A stretch of DNA of 58,449 nucleotides from Streptomyces scabichelini. Its GTDB lineage: Bacteria; Actinomycetota; Actinomycetes; Streptomycetales; Streptomycetaceae. Numbering within the stretch: position 1 is the stretch's first letter; each line of letters starts with the position of its first letter. The position numbers and the translations under genes are program-made. Shown here piece by piece: positions 1 through 8,629 of this stretch. Where the stretch lies: NCBI RefSeq assembly GCF_011045015.1, contig NZ_JAAKZY010000040.1, positions 1 to 58,449 on the forward strand. The letters run 5' to 3'. The notes below the pieces were generated by a model that had not been told where the DNA came from, ran no database searches, and worked only from the letters and a program-made list of their open reading frames with translations.

Positions 1-194
1 CCGCCGAGGGTCTTCCCCGAGAAAGCGAGCGTCGCCATGCCGGCAGACCTGGGCTTCGCCACGATCGCCGTCTTACCACCGCTCACCAAGACTGCCAACG
101 TGCCGCATGCTTCCGGGAGTTCGGGGTAGCGCGAACACCTCCACACACACCAGGCACCCGGTCCGGGTGCCCCACAAGACCGAGACGAGGACGT

Positions 195-1613
195 ATGAGA
201 CGGATCACCAGACGTACGGCGCTCGCAGTCACAGCAGGTGCGGTCGCGGCGCCGGCCGTGAGCACGGCAACCGCCGCGGCCGCCGACACCACGACAGCCA
301 CATCTGAAGGACGATCTGAAAGACGATCTGAAGGACTACAAGCGGCCTCCGGACTCAATCCGGTCCTGCGAACGGACCTCGTCACGCGGGTGACGCCGAG
401 GAACAACTGGCTGGTGACAGCCGTCGCCCTCCAGTACTCGCATCGCATCGACTTACGCGGCGTGGTGATCCCGCCCTCGGCCTTCCAGGTAAAGGCCACT
501 GTGGGCGGGCAAACAGCGGCTCGCACGGTGACCCGCGTTTACACCAACACCACCGCCGAAGTGGACGACCGAGCTCACCCCGGGCGGCCGGGGAACCGCC
601 TGATCATCGAACTCGACCCGAACGACTCCAACGCACGGGCCGCGGGCACCGACCCCCTTCCGCTTGACCGCGCCTACTCCGTCAGACAAGTGGCGGATGT
701 GCGCACCGCGAAAGGCGAACCAGTGCTCAAGTCCGGCCCGTTCGCGAGCCGGAACGACGACGTCATCACCCCCGTGGTCGACGACTTCACCGCCGGTTCC
801 TTCACCGACTCCGCAGGCTTCGAACTGGACTTCCGGCTGTACCAGCCCGAGGGATTCGTACGGAACCCGCAGACGCGCAAGCGGTACCCACTCGTCGTCA
901 CCCTGCACGGCGGTGGCGAAGTCGCGGACAACAACATGACCCAGCTCACCTCCAACCGGATCGCTGTCACGTTCGCCAAACCGGAACGACAGCGCCGCGA
1001 CCCCGCGTTCGTCCTCTCTCCGCAGATCCCCCTGCCCCGTCCCATGGACGGACCCGACGGCACGGACTGGACCGACGCCAAGGTCCAGGCCGCGCTGACC
1101 GAACTCATCGACACCTTCGTGAGCGAGCACTCCCGAAACGTGGACACAGCCCGGCTCTATCTCGTCGGCCTGTCCTCGGGTGGGCGCGGTATCTACAGCC
1201 TGCTGGCGAAGCAACCCGAGGTCTTCGCGGCTGCCCTGCCCACGGCCGGCTGGGGCGACCCGGCCACCATGGACAGGATCACGCACATCCCGATGTGGGC
1301 CGACCACTCCGTCGACGACCCGGTCGTCCCCTACCGGGAAGGCAGGTTCGGCAAGCCCGGCACCTGGACACTGATGAACGCGCTGGAGACCGCCGGTGCT
1401 CAGGTCACCCGTGGGGAGTGGGCCAACGACCTGCCGAAGACACAGTTCGAGGCCCGGTCCCGGGCGCTCCTACGGCAGGCCCGGGCCACGCGAAGCCACG
1501 TACTGTTCACGAGCTACACGGCCGGAACGACACCGGTGAACCCCCACCTCTCATGGGCCCAGACGTACGAGAACGACGTGGTCGTCGACTGGCTCTTCGA
1601 ACAGTCCCGGTAG
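195..1613 (+). CDS. Secreted esterase with Ig-like N-terminal domain (PHB-depolymerase/LpqC-like)
   Basis: Predicted exported serine esterase of 472 residues. The N-terminus has a twin-arginine-like signal (RRITRR followed by an Ala-rich stretch to about residue 30). Residues about 60-195 look like the Ig-like N-terminal domain of bacterial esterases, and residues about 205-470 are an alpha/beta hydrolase. The nucleophile elbow is G-L-S-S-G with Ser327. Asp374/375 and His451 sit where the rest of the triad is expected, and HGGG at 238-241 is the oxyanion segment. The ATG is preceded by a gagga box. Residues 38-48 come from three 12-bp repeats (see that entry). It lies 76 bp before another secreted hydrolase, so both may attack the same extracellular substrate. 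The ester substrate cannot be read from sequence; feruloyl or acetyl esters, or short polyesters, are possible. Confidence 0.82.
   Translation: MRRITRRTALAVTAGAVAAPAVSTATAAAADTTTATSEGRSERRSEGLQAASGLNPVLRTDLVTRVTPRNNWLVTAVALQYSHRIDLRGVVIPPSAFQVKATVGGQTAARTVTRVYTNTTAEVDDRAHPGRPGNRLIIELDPNDSNARAAGTDPLPLDRAYSVRQVADVRTAKGEPVLKSGPFASRNDDVITPVVDDFTAGSFTDSAGFELDFRLYQPEGFVRNPQTRKRYPLVVTLHGGGEVADNNMTQLTSNRIAVTFAKPERQRRDPAFVLSPQIPLPRPMDGPDGTDWTDAKVQAALTELIDTFVSEHSRNVDTARLYLVGLSSGGRGIYSLLAKQPEVFAAALPTAGWGDPATMDRITHIPMWADHSVDDPVVPYREGRFGKPGTWTLMNALETAGAQVTRGEWANDLPKTQFEARSRALLRQARATRSHVLFTSYTAGTTPVNPHLSWAQTYENDVVVDWLFEQSR
301..336 (+). repeat. Three in-frame 12-bp repeats near the esterase N-terminus
   Basis: Unit gatctgaaggac occurs three times (301-312, 313-324, 325-336) with one or two mismatches. 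It encodes SEGR-SERR-SEGL just after the predicted signal region. It is likely a slippage-prone linker rather than a functional domain. Confidence 0.7.
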
Positions 1614-1630
1614 GCGCCGCACGCGGCGCC
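1613..1630 (+). terminator. Short hairpin at the esterase stop codon
   Basis: GGCGCCGC and GCGGCGCC flank a 2-base centre and begin at the last base of the stop codon. It has no T-run, as is common for Streptomyces terminators. With such a small loop its role is uncertain. Confidence 0.35.
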
Positions 1631-1689
1631 CCTTCGCGCACCCAGCTGTCCGGTTACCGCGCTCTAAACCGCTATCCGGAGGTAAAGCA

Positions 1690-3021
1690 ATGCGTCCATC
1701 AAGTCGTTCAACCGACACGACCGTGCAGTTACGGACCCGCCCCCGCGCCCTGACGGCACTGATCGCCCTGGTGACCACCATCGGCCTGGCGCTGACTCTG
1801 CTGACAGTCACCGCCCCGCCGGCGGCCGCAGCCGACCTGCTGTCCCAGGGCAAACCCGCGACCTCCTCGTCCAGCGAGAACGCGTCCACTCCCGCGTCGG
1901 CGGCCGTGGACGGCAACACCGGGACGCGCTGGTCGAGCACGTTCAGTGACCCGCAGTGGCTGAGAGTCGATCTGGGCGCCACCGCCACCATCAGTCAAGT
2001 CGCGCTGCGCTGGGAGGCCGCGTACGCCCGCGCGTTCCAGATCCAGACCTCCGACAACGGCACCACCTGGACCACCATCCACTCGACCACGACCAGCACC
2101 GGCGGCGTGCAGACCCTCGACGTGAACGGCAAGGGCCGGTACGTCCGCGTCCATGGCACCCAGCGGGGCACCGCCTACGGCTACTCGTTGTGGGAGTTCC
2201 AGGTGTACGGCTCCGGTGGCGGCACCTCGCCGGGCAACGAAATCCCGGACCCGACGACTGCTTCCCTGGAGGCCGCCAACGGGCCGCTGACCACCGGCAC
2301 TTACACCGTTCCCAGCCCAACCGGGTACGGCTCCGGCACAGTCACGTACCCCACGAACCGAGGCTCGTACCCGGGCGTCGTACTGATGCCCGGCTATCAG
2401 GGCACACAGCAGAACCTGCAGTGGCTCGCACCCCGCCTCGCCTCCTGGGGCTTCGTCGTCATCAACGTCGGCACCAACACACTCACCGACGATCCCGAGT
2501 CGCGCGGCCGTCAGATCACCGCCGCCGGCACCCAGTTGCTCGCGCTCGGCGACGCCCCCGGTAACCCGATATCCGGGAAGGTCAACGGCACGCTCGGGGC
2601 GGTCGGTCACTCGATGGGCGGCGGGGGAGTGATGGCGGCCCTCCGGAACGACGCGCGCTTCCGCGCGGGCGTGCCCACAGCCCCGTACTACCCGAACCAG
2701 GACTTCTCCGCAGTCACCGAGCCCACGTTCTTCCTGACCTGTCAAAGCGACCCTGTCGCCCACGGCAACGACTACGCGATGCCCTGGTACAACTCCATGT
2801 CCCAGTCCGAGAAGCTCTACATCGAGGTTCCGGGCGACCATCTGTGCCCGATGACGGACTCCGGCAACAAGGCCAAGCAGGGCAAGTGGATCGTGTCGTT
2901 CCTCAGCCTCTGGCTGCGTGCCGACACCCGATTCAGCCCGTTCCTGTGCGGTCCCGTACGTGACGCCGACAAGAACAACACATCCCTGGTCACGCGCTGG
3001 ATGGACACCTGCTCGTTCTGA
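1690..3021 (+). CDS. Secreted F5/8C (CBM32-like) domain fused to a PETase/cutinase-type polyester hydrolase
   Basis: The 443-residue protein has a signal peptide (hydrophobic 19-42, cleavage after the Ala run near 48), an F5/8 type C/CBM32-like binding domain (about 49-173), a Gly/Ser linker (about 174-183) and a catalytic domain (about 184-443). The catalytic half tracks PETase and Thermobifida cutinases: PGYQGTQ (Tyr236, oxyanion), RLASWGFVVI, GHSMGGGG with Ser308, Asp354, His384. Ser-to-Asp spacing (46) equals that of PETase and Asp-to-His is 30 against 31. Cys351 lies three before the Asp and Cys386 two after the His, the positions of the extra active-site disulfide of type II PETases; Cys420/Cys441 match the C-terminal disulfide. 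Tyr333 replaces the PETase wobbling Trp and His307 is the cutinase-like residue. A ggagg box precedes the ATG. Natural substrate is probably cutin/suberin-like polyester; activity on PET is unproven. Confidence 0.88.
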   Translation: MRPSSRSTDTTVQLRTRPRALTALIALVTTIGLALTLLTVTAPPAAAADLLSQGKPATSSSSENASTPASAAVDGNTGTRWSSTFSDPQWLRVDLGATATISQVALRWEAAYARAFQIQTSDNGTTWTTIHSTTTSTGGVQTLDVNGKGRYVRVHGTQRGTAYGYSLWEFQVYGSGGGTSPGNEIPDPTTASLEAANGPLTTGTYTVPSPTGYGSGTVTYPTNRGSYPGVVLMPGYQGTQQNLQWLAPRLASWGFVVINVGTNTLTDDPESRGRQITAAGTQLLALGDAPGNPISGKVNGTLGAVGHSMGGGGVMAALRNDARFRAGVPTAPYYPNQDFSAVTEPTFFLTCQSDPVAHGNDYAMPWYNSMSQSEKLYIEVPGDHLCPMTDSGNKAKQGKWIVSFLSLWLRADTRFSPFLCGPVRDADKNNTSLVTRWMDTCSF

Positions 3022-3028
3022 CCGGCTC

Positions 3029-3069
3029 GCTCGGAGCGCTCCGCGGCCCGCCGAGGCAGCGCTCCGAGC
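3029..3069 (+). terminator. Terminator hairpin after the polyester hydrolase
   Basis: GCTCGGAGCGCT (3029-3040) and AGCGCTCCGAGC (3058-3069) are perfect 12-bp arms around a 17-base loop, starting 8 bp after the stop. No T-run. Confidence 0.6.
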
Positions 3070-3213
3070 CTGCTGCCGGAGCCGCCACCGCCCAACTCGG
3101 CGTCGCCGGCCCGGTTCCAGCCGATGGGCGGGGCCAATGCCGCCGATCGGCGGGGGTGGTGGGGTCCTCTGGCGGATTCACCGCCGGCACGCGGGGTTTC
3201 CAGCCTGGAGGGC

Positions 3214-4401
3214 ATGAAACACGATGCAGTCACCGATGCCCCTCCGACGGCCGGAGCACGGGAGGGCGAGCCGCCCTCCACGGCCCGGCTGATCGGGCTG
3301 GACCTGGCCCGGGGCCTGGCCGTCTTCGGCATGTACGCGGTCCATGTGGGCCCCGCCCCGAGCCAGGACGGTGTCATCGGCTTCCTGATGGAGCTGGCGC
3401 AAGGCCGCTCCTCCGCCCTGTTCGCCGTCCTGGCCGGCTTCGCGGTCGCCCTCATCACCGGGCGCCGCACACCGAAGACCGGGCCGGCCGGCCGCCAGGC
3501 CGTCGCCAAGGTCGCCATCCGGGCCGTGATCCTGCTGGCCCTCGGCACCGCCCTGACCATGACCGGCACCCCGGTCGTGCCGATCCTCGCCTTCTACGGA
3601 CTGTTCTTCCTGCTCGTGCTGCCGCTGTACCGGCTGGGCGCCAAGCCGCTGGCGATGATCGCGGTGAGTTGGGCCCTGGTGGGGCCGCAGCTGCTGTACG
3701 TGCTGAGGCCGGTGGTCGGCGGCCGCGCATTCCCCACCGTCGGCGAGGCCGACGGCATCGTCTCGCTGTTCTTCACCGGCGGTTATCCGGCCCTGACCTG
3801 GGTTCCGTTCGTCGTCGCCGGTATGGCTGTCGCACGCCTCGACCTGGCCGCCACGGCGGTCCGGACACGCCTCGCCCTGACCGGCGTCGCCCTCGCCGTC
3901 ACCGGCTACGGCGGTTCCTGGCTGGCACTGCGTCTGGTGCCCGGTGCCGCCGAAGCCGTCCGGGAAGCCGAAGGAGGGTCAGGCATGTCATCCATGTCGT
4001 CCTCATCGCCCGGCAGCGTCGGTCTCTTCGGCGACACCCCCGCCGGGCTGCTGGTCGCCTCCCCGCACAGCGAGGCGACCCTGTCCATCGTGGGCAACAC
4101 GGGTGTGGCGATCCTGGTGATCACCGTGTGTCTGGCCGCTGTGGATGCCTTCCCCCGCCTGCGTCGCCTGGCCAAGCCCGTCATCGCGGTCGGCTCGATG
4201 TCGCTGACGGCGTACGTCTTCCACATCGTCGCCATCTGGCTCCTGAACACCGACGAAGCGACCGTCCCGCCCCTGTACATCCTGCTCGGCTTCATCGCGT
4301 CCGTCACCGTCCTCGCCACCGTATGGTCCCGCTTCTTCCAACGGGGGCCGCTCGAATGGCTGATGGGCCGGGCGACCCAGGTCGCCCGGCCCATCCGGTG
4401 A
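3214..4401 (+). CDS. DUF418-family multipass membrane protein
   Basis: Integral membrane protein of 395 residues from the ATG at 3214. An upstream in-frame ATG at 3124 would add 30 residues of non-hydrophobic sequence, so the internal start is preferred although its ggagg box sits very close to the ATG. The opening R-L-I-G-L-D-L-A-R-G-L-A motif, about ten hydrophobic segments and the closing R-G-P-L-E-W-L-M signature fit DUF418, which is related to acyltransferase-type membrane proteins. The biochemical role of the family is not settled. A Ser/Met-rich loop (SSMSSSSPG, around 4000) lies between membrane segments. It runs toward the convergent expansin gene. A link with the flanking secreted hydrolases is only positional. 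Confidence 0.75.
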   Translation: MKHDAVTDAPPTAGAREGEPPSTARLIGLDLARGLAVFGMYAVHVGPAPSQDGVIGFLMELAQGRSSALFAVLAGFAVALITGRRTPKTGPAGRQAVAKVAIRAVILLALGTALTMTGTPVVPILAFYGLFFLLVLPLYRLGAKPLAMIAVSWALVGPQLLYVLRPVVGGRAFPTVGEADGIVSLFFTGGYPALTWVPFVVAGMAVARLDLAATAVRTRLALTGVALAVTGYGGSWLALRLVPGAAEAVREAEGGSGMSSMSSSSPGSVGLFGDTPAGLLVASPHSEATLSIVGNTGVAILVITVCLAAVDAFPRLRRLAKPVIAVGSMSLTAYVFHIVAIWLLNTDEATVPPLYILLGFIASVTVLATVWSRFFQRGPLEWLMGRATQVARPIR

Positions 4402-4474
4402 GGGGAATCCGCGCCTGGATCCGGAGCGGTGTAGTGGCGGTGCAGTGAAAGAGACGCACGCGTGCGCGGCGGGG

Positions 4475-5428
4475 TCAGTGCCGGGCGAACTGAACCCCGG
4501 TCGGTTGGGCGACGTTCGGCCGCAGCGCGATCCCGGTGATGGTCAGTCGTTCTCCGTAGATGTCCGTGACTCTGATCGAGCTGCCGCATCCGCTGCCGTC
4601 GGCGGAGATGAAGTAGTTGTATTCGGTGCGGGGCAACTCCCGCCAGCCGCCGCTGGTCCTGACCTCCAGGCGCGAGACCGGGTTGCGGTGGCCGATCGCC
4701 TGGATGCCGCACCAATAAGGGCTGGACCCGGTCTTGTACCTGATGGACACCGTGTCGGACGTGCTGGGACTCAGCAGCTGCCAGGTGATCGGTATCCGGC
4801 CCACCTTGAGATCGTCGAGCTTGGCGAAGGCCTGTTGGCTGAGGTCGATCTGCCCGGGTGCGCAGGGCAGGGGGCATTCGTTGGTGATCCGTACCGTGAT
4901 CGACTTGCCGTTGGCCGCGCGGACGAGCACGTAGGCGCCGCACGCCTTGGACGTCTCGTAGTCCGTGGTGTTCATGGCCGCGATCATGAGGTCGGGGCTC
5001 GGGCCGAACAGACAGGCGCCGTCTCCGTCGGCGGCCTCGTAGGCGGTGGCGACCCCGGTGTAGGTGGTGTTGGGCCGAATCCGCCCTGCCGACGGCGGCG
5101 TGGTGGACGCCGTTCGCGAGGGCCGCGGGGTGGCGGTGGCCGAAGGGCGTGCTGCACCGGTCTTCGCAGCAGCCGTCGGCTTCGGCTTCGGTGTGCCGGT
5201 CGCGGAAGGGGTCGCCGACGCGCTCGGGGTGCCCGTCGTGGTGGTGGTTCTCACCGGGGTGGTGGCGGCGGGCGTGGCCGCGGCCTGCCCTGTCTCCGCG
5301 TCGCGGTCGGGGAGCAACCCCATGACCAGGTAGGCGAGAACGCCCGTGGCGGTCACCGCCAAGGTGGTGACCAGCACAAGCCTGCGTCTTTGCCTGCGCT
5401 GACGCGCGGCCTGCCTCGCTGTCTTCAT
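4475..5428 (-). CDS. Expansin-like protein (EXLX1 type), membrane-anchored or secreted
   Basis: The 317-residue protein begins with an Arg/Lys-rich N-terminus and one hydrophobic segment (17-39), then a long Thr/Pro/Ala/Lys linker (about 45-115), then a double-psi barrel domain (about 121-215) and a CBM63-like domain (about 222-315). It aligns by eye with Bacillus subtilis EXLX1 (YoaJ): Asp195 in the I-D-L-S motif matches the essential Asp82, and Tyr238/Trp239 and Tyr270 match the flat aromatic cellulose-binding surface. Asn183 replaces the other barrel Asp. Six cysteines (139, 163, 185, 189, 240, 281) suggest disulfides. The start at 5428 is chosen because it opens the signal region; the open frame continues upstream only as Arg-rich low-information sequence. 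Expansins loosen cellulose networks without hydrolysis, which fits the neighbouring polymer-attack genes. Confidence 0.87.
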   Translation of the reverse strand: MKTARQAARQRRQRRRLVLVTTLAVTATGVLAYLVMGLLPDRDAETGQAAATPAATTPVRTTTTTGTPSASATPSATGTPKPKPTAAAKTGAARPSATATPRPSRTASTTPPSAGRIRPNTTYTGVATAYEAADGDGACLFGPSPDLMIAAMNTTDYETSKACGAYVLVRAANGKSITVRITNECPLPCAPGQIDLSQQAFAKLDDLKVGRIPITWQLLSPSTSDTVSIRYKTGSSPYWCGIQAIGHRNPVSRLEVRTSGGWRELPRTEYNYFISADGSGCGSSIRVTDIYGERLTITGIALRPNVAQPTGVQFARH

Positions 5429-5875
5429 ACCTGTCCGTTCGGAGGATCGAGCCGATGGTGCACTGCTTAGTGACCGCAGAGAGCGAAAAGGTTGCCTTCG
5501 ATTTCTCACTGAGGCGTACCGGAGTTCCGCGATAGGCGTCTCCGGCACCGGGACGGTAGCCAGGGCTGGCCGGCACCGGGGTGCCTGCCGCGCTCCGGCA
5601 TCGACGTGCCGGCGCTGCCGGAAGGCTGTGCCGGCCAGACCCGTACCACGACCGCCCGCTCGGGCGACAACCGGGACTTCACCCCGCAAGCCGTCACACC
5701 ACCGACGCACGGGCATCGTTTGCCCAGCCCCGCCGTCACCACGGCGAAATGCACCGCACGCAGCAGACATGCCGTTGCCCGGATCCGACCACCCTTCCAC
5801 GGGCGCAGGACTGTGGCTCTCGTCGTGCTGTTCCTCGTCCTGCGTGTCGAGGGAGTCGGCTGACGGTGTGTGGGG
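5429..5875. other. 447-bp non-coding region upstream of the expansin gene with long inverted repeats
   Basis: No convincing gene. It contains the 5' region of the minus-strand expansin gene and the 3' flank of the P-type ATPase gene. CTGGCCGGCAC (5566-5576) and GTGCCGGCCAG (5628-5638) are perfect 11-bp arms, and the 51-bp loop holds further CCGGCAC/GTGCCGG units, so a branched RNA leader is possible. I looked for the conserved blocks of the c-di-AMP (ydaO) riboswitch, known upstream of cell-wall genes in Streptomyces, and could not match them. Confidence 0.45.
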
Positions 5876-8182
5876 TCAGCGCACGCGCCGTTCCTCCAGT
5901 GGCGCGGCGCGCAGTCGTCCGGTGTCGGTCGGCAGGTGGGGTGTGTGTCCTACGAGTCGGGCGGAGTTGGCGACGACGGCGATGCTGCTGGTGTTGTGCA
6001 GCAGGGCGGCCAGGACGGGGTTGATGGAGCCGCCGGCGCCGGCGATGAGGCCGGCGAGGTTCACGCCGATGGACAGGGTGTAGTTCTGCCGTACGACGCG
6101 CAGGGTGTGCCGGCTGAGTTCGACGACGGCGGCGACCTGGCGCAGGTCGTTGCCGGCGAGGGCGATGTCGGCGGTCTCCAGCGCGACGTGGGAGGAGTGG
6201 GCGCCCATGACGATGCCGACGTCGGCGAGGGCCAGGGCGGGGGCGTCGTTGGTCCCGTCACCGACCATCGCCACGCTGTGCCCCTCCGCCTGGAGGTCGC
6301 GGATCAGCTGGAGTTTGGCCTCGGGCAGGGCGTGGGCGTGGACCTCGGTGATGCCGAGGGTGTCGGCGACGGCCTGGGCGGTCTCCGGTGCGTCGCCGGT
6401 CAGCAGCACGATGCGGGTCACGTCGAGGTCGGTCAGCTGACGGACGACGGTTTCGGCTCCGCCGCGTACCGCGTCGGACAGGCCGAGCATGCCGATCAGT
6501 TTCTCGTCGTGGGCGAGGCAGATGACGGTCTCGCCGCCGGCGCGCAGTCGGCTGGTCCATGCCTCGGCCACTTCGGAGAGCTCCAGGCCGTGGCGGCGCA
6601 GCAGGGCAGGGCTGCCCACGAGCAGGCGGGTGCCGTCGAGTTCGGCGCGTACACCCATGCCGAGGACGACCTCGCAGGCCTGGTGGATCGGGATGTGCAG
6701 GTGCTGTTCCTCGGTACGCCGGACGATGGCCTCGGCGAGCGGGTGGCGTGCGTGCAGTTCGCCGGAGGCTGCCAGGCTCAGCACCTGGTCGGCGGTGACC
6801 GTCTCGTCGAGCGTGACCACGCTGGTGACCAGGGGGCGGCCCAGCGTGAGGGTGCCGGTCTTGTCGAAGACCACGGCGGTGACGCGGCCGATGCCTTCCA
6901 GGTGGGTGCCGCCCTTGATGAGGGTGCCCCGGCGGGCGCCGTTGCCGATGGCCGCGCTGATCGCGGTCGGGGTGGCCAGGCCCGCGGCGCAGGGGCAGGC
7001 GATCAGCAGCATGGTCATCGCACGCCTGGCGTCCCGCGTCAGCACGTACGTGATCGCCGACAAGGCGAACGAGACGGGCACGAAGCGGCGGGTGAAGGCG
7101 GCGGCAACGGTCTGGATCGGGGCCCGGTCGGCCTGCGCCTCCTCGACCCGGCTGATGATCCGCCCGACGACCGTGTCCTGTCCGACCGAGGTGGCCCGTA
7201 CGGTCAGGGAGCCGGTGGAGACGAGGGTGCCCGCGTACACCTCGGTGCCGGGCTGCACGTACACCGGGAGCGCCTCGCCCGTGATCGCCGCCTGGTCCAC
7301 CAGTGCCTCACCGGACTCGGCGATGCCGTCGACGGGGATGCGGTGGTGCTCGTAGACCGCGACCGTGTCCCCGGCCGTGACCTCGGCGAGGTCGACCTCC
7401 ACCTCCACGCCGTCGCGGATCAGCCAGACGCGCTCCTCGCCGATGGAGAGCAGTTCCTCGATGGCGCGCCGGGTCCGCCGCAGGGTGATGGCCTGAAGGA
7501 ACTCGCCGATGTTGAGCAGCCACAGCACCATCAGCGCGACCACGTTCTCGCGCAGCACGAGCGAGATCACGGTCGCCGTGGTCACCAGCAGATCGGTGCC
7601 CGCGTGGCGTCGGCCGCCGAGGGTGCGCGCGGCGCCGCGGAAGAAGGGCAGCCCGGTGAAGACGGTGACCGCGCCGAGGAAGCCGGCCGAACCTCCCGGC
7701 GTCCACGGGGGTCGGCCGAGAAGCCGCCGCAGTCCCAGCAGGGCGAGCACCGCACCGCCGACCACCAGGCGTGCGACCTCCCCGGTGGAGGAGTCGGGCG
7801 CGGAGCGGCTGGCTCTGGCGGGCACCCCTGGCGGGGGCGCCTGGTCGAGGGCGGCGACCAGCCGGTCCACGTCGACCAGGTCGGGCTTGATCCAGACGAT
7901 CACGGCACCGGTGCGCGGGAAGATCCGCAGCGCCCGGAACCCCGGCAGATCGGTGAACCGCTCATCGACGAGGCCGGCGCAGCCGGGCCGCGCCCGCAGC
8001 CAGGGGACCATCAGCCGTACGCGGCCCGCGGCAGCGGACCGCACCACGACCCCGGAGCCGGAGCCGGGGGCCGGGGTGGGATCTGGGCCGGTGGCGGGAT
8101 CGGACGCCGGGACGGGTCCAGGGCCGCCGGAAGAGCCGGAGGCAGGCAGCGGAACGTCGCCGGGTGCGGACGTGCCGGACAT
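5876..8182 (-). CDS. CtpC-like P1B-type metal-exporting ATPase
   Basis: 768-residue P-type ATPase. A Pro/Gly-rich N-terminus is followed by an HMA-like domain (about 45-115) that lacks CxxC. The actuator TGEA motif is at 301-304, the intramembrane CPC at 396-398, DKTGT at 440-444, the HP dipeptide at 480-481, GDGTND at 641-646, and HNTSS in the last membrane pair at 729-733. The CPC plus HNxSS combination and the missing CxxC match mycobacterial CtpC, linked in the literature to Mn and Zn export. The ATG at 8182 has a gagagg box; a GTG nine bases upstream is an alternative. It lies 24 bp after the small partner gene and is surely co-transcribed with it. Metal specificity (Zn or Mn) is inferred. 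The divergent importer suggests that one locus controls both directions of flux. Confidence 0.9.
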   Translation of the reverse strand: MSGTSAPGDVPLPASGSSGGPGPVPASDPATGPDPTPAPGSGSGVVVRSAAAGRVRLMVPWLRARPGCAGLVDERFTDLPGFRALRIFPRTGAVIVWIKPDLVDVDRLVAALDQAPPPGVPARASRSAPDSSTGEVARLVVGGAVLALLGLRRLLGRPPWTPGGSAGFLGAVTVFTGLPFFRGAARTLGGRRHAGTDLLVTTATVISLVLRENVVALMVLWLLNIGEFLQAITLRRTRRAIEELLSIGEERVWLIRDGVEVEVDLAEVTAGDTVAVYEHHRIPVDGIAESGEALVDQAAITGEALPVYVQPGTEVYAGTLVSTGSLTVRATSVGQDTVVGRIISRVEEAQADRAPIQTVAAAFTRRFVPVSFALSAITYVLTRDARRAMTMLLIACPCAAGLATPTAISAAIGNGARRGTLIKGGTHLEGIGRVTAVVFDKTGTLTLGRPLVTSVVTLDETVTADQVLSLAASGELHARHPLAEAIVRRTEEQHLHIPIHQACEVVLGMGVRAELDGTRLLVGSPALLRRHGLELSEVAEAWTSRLRAGGETVICLAHDEKLIGMLGLSDAVRGGAETVVRQLTDLDVTRIVLLTGDAPETAQAVADTLGITEVHAHALPEAKLQLIRDLQAEGHSVAMVGDGTNDAPALALADVGIVMGAHSSHVALETADIALAGNDLRQVAAVVELSRHTLRVVRQNYTLSIGVNLAGLIAGAGGSINPVLAALLHNTSSIAVVANSARLVGHTPHLPTDTGRLRAAPLEERRVR

Positions 8183-8206
8183 GGCGACCACCTCTCAGAT
8201 GCCCTG

Positions 8207-8521
8207 TCAGTGCTCGTGGTCGTGGGCGTGCCCCTCGGCACCGACCGCCGAGGGCGGCGGCGCCTCCTCACCCAACTGCTCCCTGGCCTCCGCCAGCAGG
8301 TCTCCCGCCTTCAGGCGGGCCTCCTCGGCCGCCTCCCCGAGCCGTCGCCCCGTCGTGATGCCGCCCGCGATGCCGCTGACCAGAAGCCTGCGGGCCGCCG
8401 GTTTCGCCTTGGGTGCGGCCTTGGCGGCTCCCCGCAGAACCAGTACGCCGGCGGTTCCGGACAAGGCGTAGTGCGTGATGCGGCCCACGACCGCACCTGC
8501 GAGAGCGGCGGGATGCATCAT
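8207..8521 (-). CDS. PacL-like (DUF1490) small membrane partner of the metal ATPase
   Basis: 104 residues, starting at tandem ATGs with an aaggag box 4 bases upstream. One hydrophobic segment lies near residues 5-30, then a basic stretch, a region rich in Glu/Ala/Arg (62-86) likely to form an amphipathic helix, and a His/Asp tail ending H-A-H-D-H-E-H (98-104). This layout is that of Mycobacterium tuberculosis PacL1 (Rv3269), encoded directly before ctpC, which binds zinc through its C-terminal His/Asp motif and clusters the pump in the membrane. The same gene order here supports the same role. It may pass metal to the ATPase, which lacks its own CxxC domain. Confidence 0.85.
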   Translation of the reverse strand: MMHPAALAGAVVGRITHYALSGTAGVLVLRGAAKAAPKAKPAARRLLVSGIAGGITTGRRLGEAAEEARLKAGDLLAEAREQLGEEAPPPSAVGAEGHAHDHEH

Positions 8522-8629
8522 GGTCTCCTTCCGCGGAGCGGATTCGGACGCCTTTGCAAGACTTTGATGCGGTAAGTCCATTCTCGTCCCATGGCGGACA
8601 TGACGCATCAGCCGTACCGGAAGGGCCGC

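Noticed and set aside
5429..5875. ydaO/c-di-AMP riboswitch upstream of the expansin gene
   Set aside because: Only a GGGGTGAAGTCCC-like fragment was seen. The other conserved blocks and their order could not be matched.
5870..8575. 901-codon open frame on the plus strand
   Set aside because: Antisense to the P-type ATPase and pacL-like genes, whose motifs are unambiguous. The frame is Gly/Asp/Val-rich, as expected for the reverse of GC-rich coding DNA.
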